The notes beneath the pieces are model-generated. The model was not told where the DNA came from. It worked only from the letters and a program-made list of their open reading frames with translations, and made no database searches. A DNA stretch of 43,904 nt from Pseudomonadota bacterium (lineage in GTDB: Bacteria > Pseudomonadota > Alphaproteobacteria > Reyranellales > Reyranellaceae): assembly GCA_018240685.1 (NCBI GenBank), contig JAFEFG010000034.1:1-43904 (forward strand), written 5' to 3'. Below are positions 27,108 through 34,462 of the stretch, piece after piece (position 1 is the first letter of the stretch; every line of letters starts with the position of its first letter). A program made the position numbers and the translations under genes.

Positions 27108-28163
27108 ATGGACCGCGAAACACGCGACATGCTGCTGGAGACCGCCGACCGCTTCTTCACCGAGCGCTGCGGCCGCGAAGTGGTGAACGGCGTCGAGAAG
27201 GGCGTATGGCCGGCCGATCTCTGGAAGGAGATCGAGGAGATGGGCCTGCCGCTGATCGCCGTCGACGAGGACGAGGGCGGTGTCGGCGGAACGCTGGCCG
27301 ACATGCTGGCGCTGCTGCGGATGGCCGGCTCCCATGCGGTGCCCGTGCCGCTGGCCGAGACGGCGCTCGGCAATCTGCTGGTCGCGAATGCGGGCGGGAG
27401 GCCGGCGACCGGGCCGAGTGCCGTTGCGCTGGGGACCCTCACGCTCGACGGCAACCGCGTGAGCGGCACCGTGGCGCGCGTGCCGTTCGCTTCTGTGGCC
27501 GACCGCTTCGTCACCGTCGCCGGTACGGGGAAGGGCGCGAAGGTCGCCGTCGTGGCCGCCGCCAATGCGACCGTCGCTGACACGCCGAGCCATGCCGGCG
27601 AACCCTACGGCACAGTGAGCTTCGACAACGCCGTGTGCGAATATGTGGGGGCGAGCTCCGTCGACGCGGGGCGGGCCTATGAGCTGGCCGCGCTCGTCCG
27701 TGCGATGCAGATGGCCGGGGCTGCCGACAAGGTGCTGGCGACGGCGGTGGAATACTGCAAGCAGCGCGCACAGTTCGGCCGGCCGATCTCGACCTTCCAG
27801 GCCATCCAGCAGATGTTGTCGGAACTGGCCAGCTACGTGGCGGCGACCATCGCCTCGGCAGAGGCGGCGTCGCGCGATGCGGACGAGGGCGGCCTTGCCA
27901 CGGGCGGCAGCTTCTCCATCGCCGCCGCCAAGAGCCAGGCCTCGGACTTCGCACAGCGCATCGCCGCCATCTCGCACCAGTCGATGGGCGCGATGGGCTT
28001 CACCCACGAGCACATCCTGCATCACTACACGCGCCGTCTCTGGGTGTGGCGACGCGACTTCGGCAGCGAGACGTTCTGGGGCGAGAAGATCGGCGCGGCC
28101 TGTGCCAAGGCCGGGCCGGACGCGCTATGGCCGTCCCTGACCGCCAGCCGATACGCCGCCTGA
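27108..28163 (+). CDS. Acyl-CoA dehydrogenase, second of a pair
   Basis: The 351-residue protein is a divergent acyl-CoA dehydrogenase-like subunit: EEMGLPLIAVDEDEGGVGGT at the N-terminus, a shortened middle domain (about residues 110-200), then the C-terminal helical domain with EYCKQRAQFGRPISTFQAIQ, SHQSMGAMGFTHEHILHHYT and RRLWVWRRDFGSETFWGE. The central FAD/substrate loop SEPDSGSD of its partner is missing, which fits the unequal subunits of heterotetrameric enzymes. A GGGGAGAAGGA ribosome binding site precedes the ATG. Confidence 0.9.
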   Translation: MDRETRDMLLETADRFFTERCGREVVNGVEKGVWPADLWKEIEEMGLPLIAVDEDEGGVGGTLADMLALLRMAGSHAVPVPLAETALGNLLVANAGGRPATGPSAVALGTLTLDGNRVSGTVARVPFASVADRFVTVAGTGKGAKVAVVAAANATVADTPSHAGEPYGTVSFDNAVCEYVGASSVDAGRAYELAALVRAMQMAGAADKVLATAVEYCKQRAQFGRPISTFQAIQQMLSELASYVAATIASAEAASRDADEGGLATGGSFSIAAAKSQASDFAQRIAAISHQSMGAMGFTHEHILHHYTRRLWVWRRDFGSETFWGEKIGAACAKAGPDALWPSLTASRYAA

Positions 28164-28184
28164 TCCCGGGACGGCGCATCCGGT

Positions 28185-28565
28185 TCAGTTGATGACGGGG
28201 TGGTCCACGGTGCGGTCCACCTCAGCGAGGGATGTCGCGAGCCCGTCGGCATCCCTGGGCGAGAGGGCGAAAGCGACGGCAAAGCCGTCCGGCGTCGACA
28301 GCGTCAATATGGTCTGATCGCTGCCGCTGGCTTGCTGCAGCGACCAGCTTCCGGTCGGATAGACAAGTTTCAACGTGTTGTCCTGATAGCGTGCCTTCAG
28401 CATGCGTTCGATCAGGGCTGGCAGCGTCATCAGCAACGAGCGCAGGCAATCTGCAGGAAGCACGACCGACGCGGCCGTGCCGTCTTCCGATTCGAGGTTG
28501 AGACGAAACGATTCGCCCGAGGGATCGACCTGACAGGTCGTCAGGGTCCTGCCGACAATTTCCAT
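28185..28565 (-). CDS. 126-residue protein of unknown function under a shared operator
   Basis: The product begins MEIVGRTLTTCQVDPSGESF and continues VVLPADCLRSLLMTLPALIE, LKLVYPTGSWSLQQASGSDQ and ILTLSTPDGFAVAFALSP. It looks like a small cytoplasmic alpha/beta protein with no signal or membrane helix. I recognise no named family. It is divergent from the aldehyde dehydrogenase at 28785. A promoter and an 11-4-11 operator lie directly upstream; the same operator precedes both aldehyde dehydrogenase units, so it is likely part of that regulon. An accessory or sensing role in the pathway is conjecture. Confidence 0.75.
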   Translation of the reverse strand: MEIVGRTLTTCQVDPSGESFRLNLESEDGTAASVVLPADCLRSLLMTLPALIERMLKARYQDNTLKLVYPTGSWSLQQASGSDQTILTLSTPDGFAVAFALSPRDADGLATSLAEVDRTVDHPVIN

Positions 28566-28574
28566 ATCCCGCCT

Positions 28575-28600
28575 TCGCTATAGTCATGAGGATATAGCGT
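28575..28600. promoter_or_regulatory. Shared operator, copy 1
   Basis: Left arm TCGCTATAGTC (28575-28585), spacer ATGA, right arm GGATATAGCGT (28590-28600). Eight of eleven arm positions are complementary. It starts 10 bases upstream of the 28565 ATG and its right arm contains the predicted -10 of that gene. It shares size, spacing and core with copies at 28662 and 32742. Confidence 0.7.
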
Positions 28601-28618
28601 ATCGACCGTGCATGGCAA
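28591..28618 (-). promoter_or_regulatory. Predicted promoter of the 126-residue gene
   Basis: On the minus strand TTGCCA (complement of 28613-28618) and TATATC (complement of 28591-28596) are separated by 16 bases, a good sigma-70-type match. The start point would be near 28584, giving a leader of about 19 bases. The -10 lies inside operator copy 1, so binding there should repress. Confidence 0.55.
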
Positions 28619-28621
28619 CCC

Positions 28622-28651
28622 TTGACGCTATAGCCGTTCGAAACGTACGAC
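28622..28651 (+). promoter_or_regulatory. Predicted promoter of the aldehyde dehydrogenase gene with degenerate operator
   Basis: TTGACG (28622-28627) is followed after 18 bases by TACGAC (28646-28651), a weak -10. A degenerate operator overlaps: left arm ACGCTATAGCC (28625-28635) matches copy 1 at 9 of 11 positions, with a poorly conserved partner GAAACGTACGA at 28640-28650. Transcription would begin near 28658, just before operator copy 2. Confidence 0.4.
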
Positions 28652-28661
28652 TCCGTCATCA

Positions 28662-28687
28662 TCGATATAGTCAATAGACTATATCGA
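28662..28687. promoter_or_regulatory. Shared operator, copy 2 (perfect)
   Basis: Arms TCGATATAGTC (28662-28672) and GACTATATCGA (28677-28687) are perfectly complementary over 11 bp with spacer AATA. It sits about 100 bases upstream of the aldehyde dehydrogenase ATG, at the predicted start of transcription, where a bound dimer would block initiation. No gene-internal explanation exists: the site lies in noncoding sequence. Confidence 0.8.
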
Positions 28688-28784
28688 ATGCAAATCGATC
28701 GGGACGGCGGAGGACTTTCGGGCCGAAGGAAGTACCCGAAGGATGATGTCCTCGGCGGCATCCGAATCAAGGAGGAGGACAGCC

Positions 28785-30281
28785 ATGTCAGTACAGGAGA
28801 AGGGGCCGGCGCAGCATCCGGCCTATATCGACGGCAAGACGAAGCTGATGCTGATCGATGGCCGATGGGTGCCGGCCGCTTCGGGCAAGACCTTCGAGAC
28901 CCGAAATCCCGCCACCGGGGAACTGTTGGCGCATGTGGCGGAAGGCGGGCGCGAGGATATCGATCGTGCCGTTGCGGCGGCGCGCAAGGCCTTCGCCGGT
29001 CCCTGGAGCAAGTGGAAGCCCGCCGAGCGTCAGATGCTGTTGCTTCGGCTGGCCGATCTCGTCGAACGCCACATCGAGGAACTGGCGGCGCTGGATACCT
29101 ACGACATGGGGGCGCCGATCAGCCGGACGCGCAACAACCGCCAGCGCGCGGTCGGCATGCTGCGGTACTACGCCGGCCATGCCGTGACGCTTCACGGGGA
29201 GACGATCGAGAACTCGCTCGCCGGAGAGATCTTCTCCTACACGCTCAAGGAGCCGGTCGGCGTGGTCGGCGCCATCATCCCGTGGAACGGTCCGCTGACG
29301 GCGACGATCTGGAAGATCGGACCGGCGCTGGCGACCGGCTGCACGGTGGTGCTGAAGCCGGCGGAGGAGGCGCCGCTCACGTCGCTGCGGCTGGGCGAAC
29401 TCTGCCTTGAAGCCGGTGTGCCGCCGGGCGTGGTCAACGTCGTGCCGGGCTACGGCGAGACGGCGGGCGCCGCGCTTGCGTCGCACCCCGATGTCGACAA
29501 GGTGGCCTTCACCGGCTCGCACCTGACGGGCCAGAAGATCGTTCAGGCCTCGGCGAGCAATCTCAAGCGCGTGTCGCTCGAGTTGGGCGGCAAGTCGCCC
29601 GATATCGTCTTCGCCGATGCCGATCTCGATGCGGCCGTGCCGGGTGCCGGCATGGCGGTGTTCGCGAACTCCGGCCAGATCTGTAGCGCCGGCACGCGGC
29701 TCTTCGTCGAGAAGAAGGTCTACGAGGAGTTTACCGACAAGGTGGCGGCCTTCGCCCGGAATCTGCGGGTGGGCAATGGCGTCGATCCGCAGACGCAGGT
29801 GGGGCCGCTCGTCTCGGCCGAGCAACTCGACCGCGTGACCGATTATCTCAGCATCGGCCGCCAGGAAGGGGCACGGCGCCTGAGCGGCGGCGAACGGCTG
29901 ACGGACGGCGATTACCGGAAGGGCTATTTCGTGCCGCCAACGGTGTTCGCCGACGTCCGCGACGACATGCGGATCGCCCAGGAGGAGATCTTCGGGCCGG
30001 TGATCTCGGCGATCCCCTTCACCGACATCGAGGAGGTGATCCAGCGCGGCAACGCGACCATGTTCGGGCTCGGCAGCGGCGTGTGGACACGCGATGTCGG
30101 CAAGGCGCATCGCCTGGCCAAGGCGCTCCGTGCCGGTTCGGTGTGGGTCAACTGCTACCAGGCGATGGATCCGGCGGTGCCGTTCGGCGGCTACAAGATG
30201 AGCGGCTATGGCCGCGAGAGCGGCAAGCAGCATCTTGAGGAATATCTCAATGTGAAGGCGGTCTGGATCAAGACCGCCTGA
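28785..30281 (+). CDS. NAD(P)-dependent aldehyde dehydrogenase A
   Basis: The 498-residue protein is a classical aldehyde dehydrogenase oxidising an aldehyde to the acid. Visible are FETRNPATGELLAHV, the cofactor region IIPWNGPLTATIWKIGPALA and VVLKPAEEAPLTSLRLGELC, the catalytic glutamate in VSLELGGKSPDIV, the nucleophile C300 in FANSGQICSAGTRLFV, EEIFGPVISAIPF, and the C-terminal PFGGYKMSGYGRESGKQHLE. The start follows an excellent AGGAGGAGG. The aldehyde is unknown. It is divergent from the 126-residue gene, with shared operators between, and convergent with the SDR gene. Confidence 0.95.
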   Translation: MSVQEKGPAQHPAYIDGKTKLMLIDGRWVPAASGKTFETRNPATGELLAHVAEGGREDIDRAVAAARKAFAGPWSKWKPAERQMLLLRLADLVERHIEELAALDTYDMGAPISRTRNNRQRAVGMLRYYAGHAVTLHGETIENSLAGEIFSYTLKEPVGVVGAIIPWNGPLTATIWKIGPALATGCTVVLKPAEEAPLTSLRLGELCLEAGVPPGVVNVVPGYGETAGAALASHPDVDKVAFTGSHLTGQKIVQASASNLKRVSLELGGKSPDIVFADADLDAAVPGAGMAVFANSGQICSAGTRLFVEKKVYEEFTDKVAAFARNLRVGNGVDPQTQVGPLVSAEQLDRVTDYLSIGRQEGARRLSGGERLTDGDYRKGYFVPPTVFADVRDDMRIAQEEIFGPVISAIPFTDIEEVIQRGNATMFGLGSGVWTRDVGKAHRLAKALRAGSVWVNCYQAMDPAVPFGGYKMSGYGRESGKQHLEEYLNVKAVWIKTA

Positions 30282-30293
30282 GATGAGGGTGTC

Positions 30294-30320
30294 CCCGGAT
30301 GGGCCTGCTGCCCGTCCGGG
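30294..30320. terminator. Hairpin between convergent aldehyde dehydrogenase and SDR genes
   Basis: CCCGGATGGGC (30294-30304) and GCCCGTCCGGG (30310-30320) form an 11-bp stem with one G-T pair and a 5-base loop, lying between two convergent stop codons. It could end transcription from both sides, although no clear T-run follows on either strand. Confidence 0.6.
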
Positions 30321-30329
30321 AATGCCGGA

Positions 30330-31181
30330 TCAGCCTTTGAGGAACTTCTCGAAGGCCGTCTTGTAGTCGGGATGCCAGCGCGACAAGGCGGGGCGATTCA
30401 GGATGATGTCCTGCGCCGCCCACAGCATGCGCCGCTCGTCGATTTCGCGCGTCACCTCGTTATCCGGGCAGAGGACATAGAATTCGCCGCGGTTCATGCC
30501 GTCGATCAGCATGTCGATGACCTGGTCCGGCGTCCACGCGCCGGGCGGCTTTTCGGTGCGGCCGTGGGCGGTCATGCCGGTGAAAGTCGAGCCGGGAATG
30601 AGGAGATGCGCGGTGATGCGGGCGCCTTCCTCGTTGCGCAGGCTGTGGGCCAGACCTTCGGTCAGGACCTTCACGCCCGCCTTGCTGACATTGTAGGCCG
30701 TGTCGCCGGGCGGGCAGGTGATGCCCTGCTTGGAACCGGTATTGACGATCGCACACGGCGTCTTCTGTGCCAGCATCGCCGGCGTGAAGGTCTGCACGCC
30801 GTTGATGGCGCCCCAGAGATTGACCTCCAGCACCTTGCGCCAGCGCTCGATATGGTCCCACGGGCCACCGCCGGGGGCAGTGCCGGCATTGTTCATCAGC
30901 ACGCCGACTTCGCCGAACGTGGCATAGACCTTGTCCTTCAGGGCCACGACCGCGTCGAGCTTGCTGACGTCGGTCGGGACGGCAAGCACGTCGTTGCTGC
31001 CGCCGGCCGATAGGGCGGCTACTTCCGATGCGGCCCGGTCGAGAGCCTGGGACGAAAGATCGGCCAGGCAGACCTTGAGGCCCAGGGAGGCGAAGCGGCG
31101 GGCTGCGGCGAGTCCGATGCCGCTGGCGGCGCCGGTGACAACGGCCACGCGGCCGGGCGTGAGAGCGGGATGATTTGGCAT
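30330..31181 (-). CDS. Short-chain dehydrogenase/reductase
   Basis: The 283-residue Rossmann-fold oxidoreductase has the cofactor motif TGAASGIG near residue 18 (VAVVTGAASGIGLAAARRFA), NNAG in VLMNNAGTAPGG, the catalytic serine region IVNTGSKQGITCPPGD, and the catalytic YNVSK motif. The ending (ERRMLWAAQDIILNRPALSR) is typical of SDRs annotated with broad alcohol or ketone specificity. It follows aldehyde dehydrogenase B by 53 bases on the same strand and is probably cotranscribed under the operator at 32742. An alcohol-to-aldehyde-to-acid sequence with that enzyme is plausible. Confidence 0.92.
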   Translation of the reverse strand: MPNHPALTPGRVAVVTGAASGIGLAAARRFASLGLKVCLADLSSQALDRAASEVAALSAGGSNDVLAVPTDVSKLDAVVALKDKVYATFGEVGVLMNNAGTAPGGGPWDHIERWRKVLEVNLWGAINGVQTFTPAMLAQKTPCAIVNTGSKQGITCPPGDTAYNVSKAGVKVLTEGLAHSLRNEEGARITAHLLIPGSTFTGMTAHGRTEKPPGAWTPDQVIDMLIDGMNRGEFYVLCPDNEVTREIDERRMLWAAQDIILNRPALSRWHPDYKTAFEKFLKG

Positions 31182-31234
31182 GCCGCGAATATGGCGGCGC
31201 CGGCGGCTTGCGGCCAGCCGGCGCCGCTGCGTCG

Positions 31235-32665
31235 TCACGCCGCCTGGTAGCCGATCACGGCCTTGGTCTCGAGGAACTCCTCCAGTCCCCATTTGCCGTA
31301 TTCGCGGCCGTTGCCGGACTGTTTGTAGCCCCCGAACGGCGCGGCGGTGTCGCCGAGCGGATAGTTGAGGTGGACGTTGCCGGCGCGCATCTGGGCCGCG
31401 ATCCGGCGGCCGTGCTCGACATCCTTGGCCTGCACGTAGGCGGCGAGGCCGTAGAGCGTGTCGTTGGCCAGGCGCACGACCTCCTCCTCGTTCTTGTAGG
31501 GGAGGATGGTGAGCACGGGACCGAAGATCTCCTCGCGCGCGATCGTCATGTCGTTGGTGACGCCGGCGAAGATCGTCGGGCGCACGTAGAAGCCGCGATT
31601 GAGATGCTCGGGCCGGCCCGGCCCGCCGGTCACGAGTTCGGCGCCTTCGGCGATGCCGGCCTGGATCAGGCGCTGGATCTTCTCGAACTGGGCGGCATTG
31701 ATGACCGGGCCCAACCGGGTTTCGGGATTGCGCGGATCGCCGACGGTAAACCGTTCCGCAGCCTCCTTGGCGATCGCCTTGACCTCCTCATGACGCTCCA
31801 GCGGCACGAACATGCGGCTGGGCGCGCTGCAGGACTGGCCGCTGTTGGTCATCATGCTGTTGACGCCCTTGGTGACCGCGACCTCGAAATCGACGTCCGG
31901 CAGCAGGATGTTGGCGGACTTGCCGCCCAGTTCCTGCGCGACGCGCTTGACCGTCGCCGCGGCGGCCTGGGCGACCCGGATGCCGGCGCGGGTGGAGCCG
32001 GTGAAGGACATCATGTCGATGTCCGGATGGGCCGACATTGCCTCGCCGACAACCGCGCCCGTGCCCTGGACCATGTTGTAGACGCCCTTGGGGGTGCCCG
32101 CGGCGTGCATGATCTCCGACCAGACGATGGCGTCCATCGGCGCCTCCTCCGAGGGCTTCAGCACCATGGTGCAGCCGGCGGCGAGGGCCGGCAGGACCTT
32201 GCAGGCGATCTGGTTGATCGGCCAGTTCCAGGGGGTGATCAGGCCGCAGACGCCGATCGGCTCGCGGGCGATCAGCGTCGTGCCCTCGACATATTCGAAC
32301 GGATAGGTTTCCAGCACCTGGATCATTCGTTCGAGATGGGCGATGCCGCGGCCCGCCTGGGTCTCGCGCGCGAAGGCGACCGGCGCCCCCATCTCGCGGG
32401 AGATGGCGTCGCCGATATCGGCACGGCGCTTGTGGTATTCGGCCAGAATCGCGCGCAACAGCTCGAGACGTTCCTTGCGCGAGCTGCGGCCGTAGGAGGG
32501 GAATGCCGCTCGCGCCGCCGCCACGGCACGGTCGACATCGGCGGCGCTGCCGACGGCGATCTGCGTATAGGCTTCCTCGGTCGATGGATCGATGACGTCG
32601 AGCAGGGCCGGCTTGATGGGATCGACCCAGGCGCCATCGATATAGAACTGCCTTTCATGTGCCAT
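31235..32665 (-). CDS. NAD(P)-dependent aldehyde dehydrogenase B
   Basis: The 476-residue enzyme begins MAHERQFYIDGAWVDPIKPA at an ATG preceded by GGGGA; the open frame extends further upstream to 33277 only by chance. Key segments are GVCGLITPWNWPINQIACKV, AAGCTMVLKPSEEAPMDAIV, VAQELGGKSANILLPDVDFE with the general base, and the nucleophile C279 in MMTNSGQSCSAPSRMFV, then REEIFGPVLTILPYKNEEEV. It resembles the family of broad-range aldehyde dehydrogenases but differs in detail from enzyme A, so the two are not recent duplicates. The SDR gene follows. The upstream region carries the shared operator. Confidence 0.95.
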   Translation of the reverse strand: MAHERQFYIDGAWVDPIKPALLDVIDPSTEEAYTQIAVGSAADVDRAVAAARAAFPSYGRSSRKERLELLRAILAEYHKRRADIGDAISREMGAPVAFARETQAGRGIAHLERMIQVLETYPFEYVEGTTLIAREPIGVCGLITPWNWPINQIACKVLPALAAGCTMVLKPSEEAPMDAIVWSEIMHAAGTPKGVYNMVQGTGAVVGEAMSAHPDIDMMSFTGSTRAGIRVAQAAAATVKRVAQELGGKSANILLPDVDFEVAVTKGVNSMMTNSGQSCSAPSRMFVPLERHEEVKAIAKEAAERFTVGDPRNPETRLGPVINAAQFEKIQRLIQAGIAEGAELVTGGPGRPEHLNRGFYVRPTIFAGVTNDMTIAREEIFGPVLTILPYKNEEEVVRLANDTLYGLAAYVQAKDVEHGRRIAAQMRAGNVHLNYPLGDTAAPFGGYKQSGNGREYGKWGLEEFLETKAVIGYQAA

Positions 32666-32741
32666 GACAATTTCCCCGGTGTTCGGCAGGGCGGATTGCG
32701 CGCGCAATCGCCGCCTTGTCTGCGATACTCGTCTGCGAAAT

Positions 32742-32795
32742 TCGATATATTCAATGGAATATAGCGATGGGGATATATATCGCTGAATATAGCGA
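32742..32795. promoter_or_regulatory. Shared operator, copy 3, with a weaker tandem copy
   Basis: Copy 3: left arm TCGATATATTC (32742-32752), spacer AATG, right arm GAATATAGCGA (32757-32767), 10 of 11 positions complementary. A weaker copy starts 28 bp further: GGGATATATAT (32770-32780), CGCT, then an exact repeat of the right arm GAATATAGCGA (32785-32795). On the minus strand TTCAGC and TATATT (complement of 32758-32763), 18 bases apart, make a promoter whose -10 lies inside copy 3. The aldehyde dehydrogenase B start is 77 bases downstream. Confidence 0.75.
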
Positions 32796-32859
32796 TCGGG
32801 AAGGATGATCGTCGGGCCTTCCGAAGGCGGACGAAGCGCGTGACAGCCGCGAGCGGCGG

Positions 32860-33300
32860 CTACCCCTTGTAGGCGACGAGCAGGGCCCCGGCGGCGATGA
32901 GCGCCACGCCGACCCAGTTCACGCCCGCGAGCTTTTCGCCCAGGAAGACGGCGCTGAACACGGCCACGAGGACGATGCTCAACTTGTCGATCGGTGCCAC
33001 GCGCGCGGCGTCGCCGAGCTTGAGGGCGCGGAAATAGCAGAGCCATGAGGCGCCGGTCGCCAGGCCGGACAGGACGAGGAAGGCGTAGGTCCGGGGCGAG
33101 ACCGAGCCGGGCGACTGCCACTGGCCGGTCAATGCGACGATGGCGGCCGCGACACCCAGGATGACGATGGTCCGGATCAGGGTCGCGAAGTCGGAATTGA
33201 CGTTCTCGACGCCGACCTTGGCGAAGACGGCGGTGAGGGCCGCGAAGGCTGCCGACAGGAGCGCCCAAGGCAGCCAAGACGCAAGAATTCCGGACTGCAT
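32860..33300 (-). CDS. Single-domain EamA-type membrane transporter
   Basis: The 146-residue protein is one EamA unit with about five membrane helices (ILASWLPWALLSAAFAALTA, FATLIRTIVILGVAAAIVAL, TYAFLVLSGLATGASWLCYF, LSIVLVAVFSAVFLGEKLAG, VNWVGVALIAAGALLVAYK). Most DMT-superfamily exporters have two such units, so this half-size form must dimerise. FRALKLGDAARVAPIDKLS between helices 3 and 4 is typical of the family. Start follows AGGAGG. It lies 21 bases after the Bug-protein gene and is probably cotranscribed; the transported compound is unknown. Confidence 0.9.
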   Translation of the reverse strand: MQSGILASWLPWALLSAAFAALTAVFAKVGVENVNSDFATLIRTIVILGVAAAIVALTGQWQSPGSVSPRTYAFLVLSGLATGASWLCYFRALKLGDAARVAPIDKLSIVLVAVFSAVFLGEKLAGVNWVGVALIAAGALLVAYKG

Positions 33301-33321
33301 GAGGCCTCCTGCATATCGCCG

Positions 33322-34278
33322 CTATTCCGGCTCGATGCCGGCGACCTTCATCATATCGCGATAGAGCTCGATCTCGGCAAGCTGCAGGCGCCGCATCTCG
33401 TCGGGCGAGGTGGGGGTTATTTCCGAGCCGGCGGCGGCCTGACGGTCGACATAGGCAGTCTCGGTAATCGTCTTCACGATAGCCTCATGCAGGCGGGCGA
33501 GGATCGGCTGCGGCACGCCGCGCGGCATCAGAACACCGGTCCAGGTCATCAACTCGAAGTCGGGGATGGCCTGCTCGATCAGCGTGGGGATCTCCGGCGT
33601 CAGCTTGTAGCGGCCACGGCTGCCGACGCCGAGGCAGCGAACGGTACCGGCCTTGACCTGCGGCAGACCCGTGACGGGATCGGTGAAACACATCTGGACG
33701 TGGCCGGAGATCGTGTCCTGCAGGGCAAGCGGCGTGCTCTTGTAGGGGACATGGACCATGTCGATGCCGGCCTTGGCCTTCAGCAGCTCGCCGGAGATCC
33801 GGGTGGACGCGCTGCCCGATCCGAAATTGATCCGGCCGGGCTGGCGCCGGCAGAGCTCGACGAACTCGCCGGCCGTCTTCACCCCGAGCGTCGGGTTGAC
33901 CATCAGGAACACGGGCGCACGGCCGATGATCGTGAGTGGATCGAAATCCCTGATCGGGTCGTAGGGCAGGGACTTCATCAGCGCGACATTCGAGGCCGCG
34001 GCGGTGTTGGAGCAGACGAAGATGGTCTGCCCGTCGGGCTTGGACTTGGCCGCTAGCTCGGCGGCGATCGCGCCGTTGGCGCCCGGCTTGTTCTCGACGA
34101 CAGCCGGGACGCCGAACAGCCGGTTCAATCCGTCGGCGACCTGGCGGGCCGACTGATCGGTTGCCGATCCCGGACCGAACGGCACCAGAATGCGGAAGGG
34201 GCCGTTGGGAAACGACTCCGCGCGAGCGGCAAAGGGAAGGGCTGCGGCGGCACAGGCGAGGAAGCGACGACGATGCAT
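33322..34278 (-). CDS. Tripartite tricarboxylate transporter (Bug-family) substrate-binding protein
   Basis: The 318-residue product has a signal peptide with paired arginines (MHRRRFLACAAAALPFAARA) and the Bug fold: FRILVPFGPGSATDQSARQV, VVENKPGANGAIAAELAAKS, PYDPIRDFDPLTIIGRAPVF and INFGSGSASTRISGELLKAK. Bug proteins bind carboxylates or related small acids in the periplasm; many are orphans without TctAB nearby, as here. It starts about 184 bases after the beta-propeller gene. A link to the acids made by neighbouring aldehyde dehydrogenases is possible but unproven. Confidence 0.92.
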   Translation of the reverse strand: MHRRRFLACAAAALPFAARAESFPNGPFRILVPFGPGSATDQSARQVADGLNRLFGVPAVVENKPGANGAIAAELAAKSKPDGQTIFVCSNTAAASNVALMKSLPYDPIRDFDPLTIIGRAPVFLMVNPTLGVKTAGEFVELCRRQPGRINFGSGSASTRISGELLKAKAGIDMVHVPYKSTPLALQDTISGHVQMCFTDPVTGLPQVKAGTVRCLGVGSRGRYKLTPEIPTLIEQAIPDFELMTWTGVLMPRGVPQPILARLHEAIVKTITETAYVDRQAAAGSEITPTSPDEMRRLQLAEIELYRDMMKVAGIEPE

Positions 34279-34462
34279 CCGATAATTGTTGTCGCAGTGG
34301 GCGCGCACCTCCAGAGCCGCATTTCTCAATGCGACCTCGAGAAGCCGACTTTTCCCGTGGTGCAGAATGCAGCGGCTGCCGTCGTGCCTTTGCAGGGTGT
34401 TCCCGGGATGTCTCCGGGCGAGACGCGGAACCGAGTGTGCTTCGATCCGCCGAGTGTGCCTG

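Noticed and set aside
31235..33277. Long fused aldehyde dehydrogenase protein of 680 residues
   Set aside because: The upstream 204 codons cross the operator region and the opposite frame of the EamA gene; the ATG at 32665 has a ribosome site and the family start.
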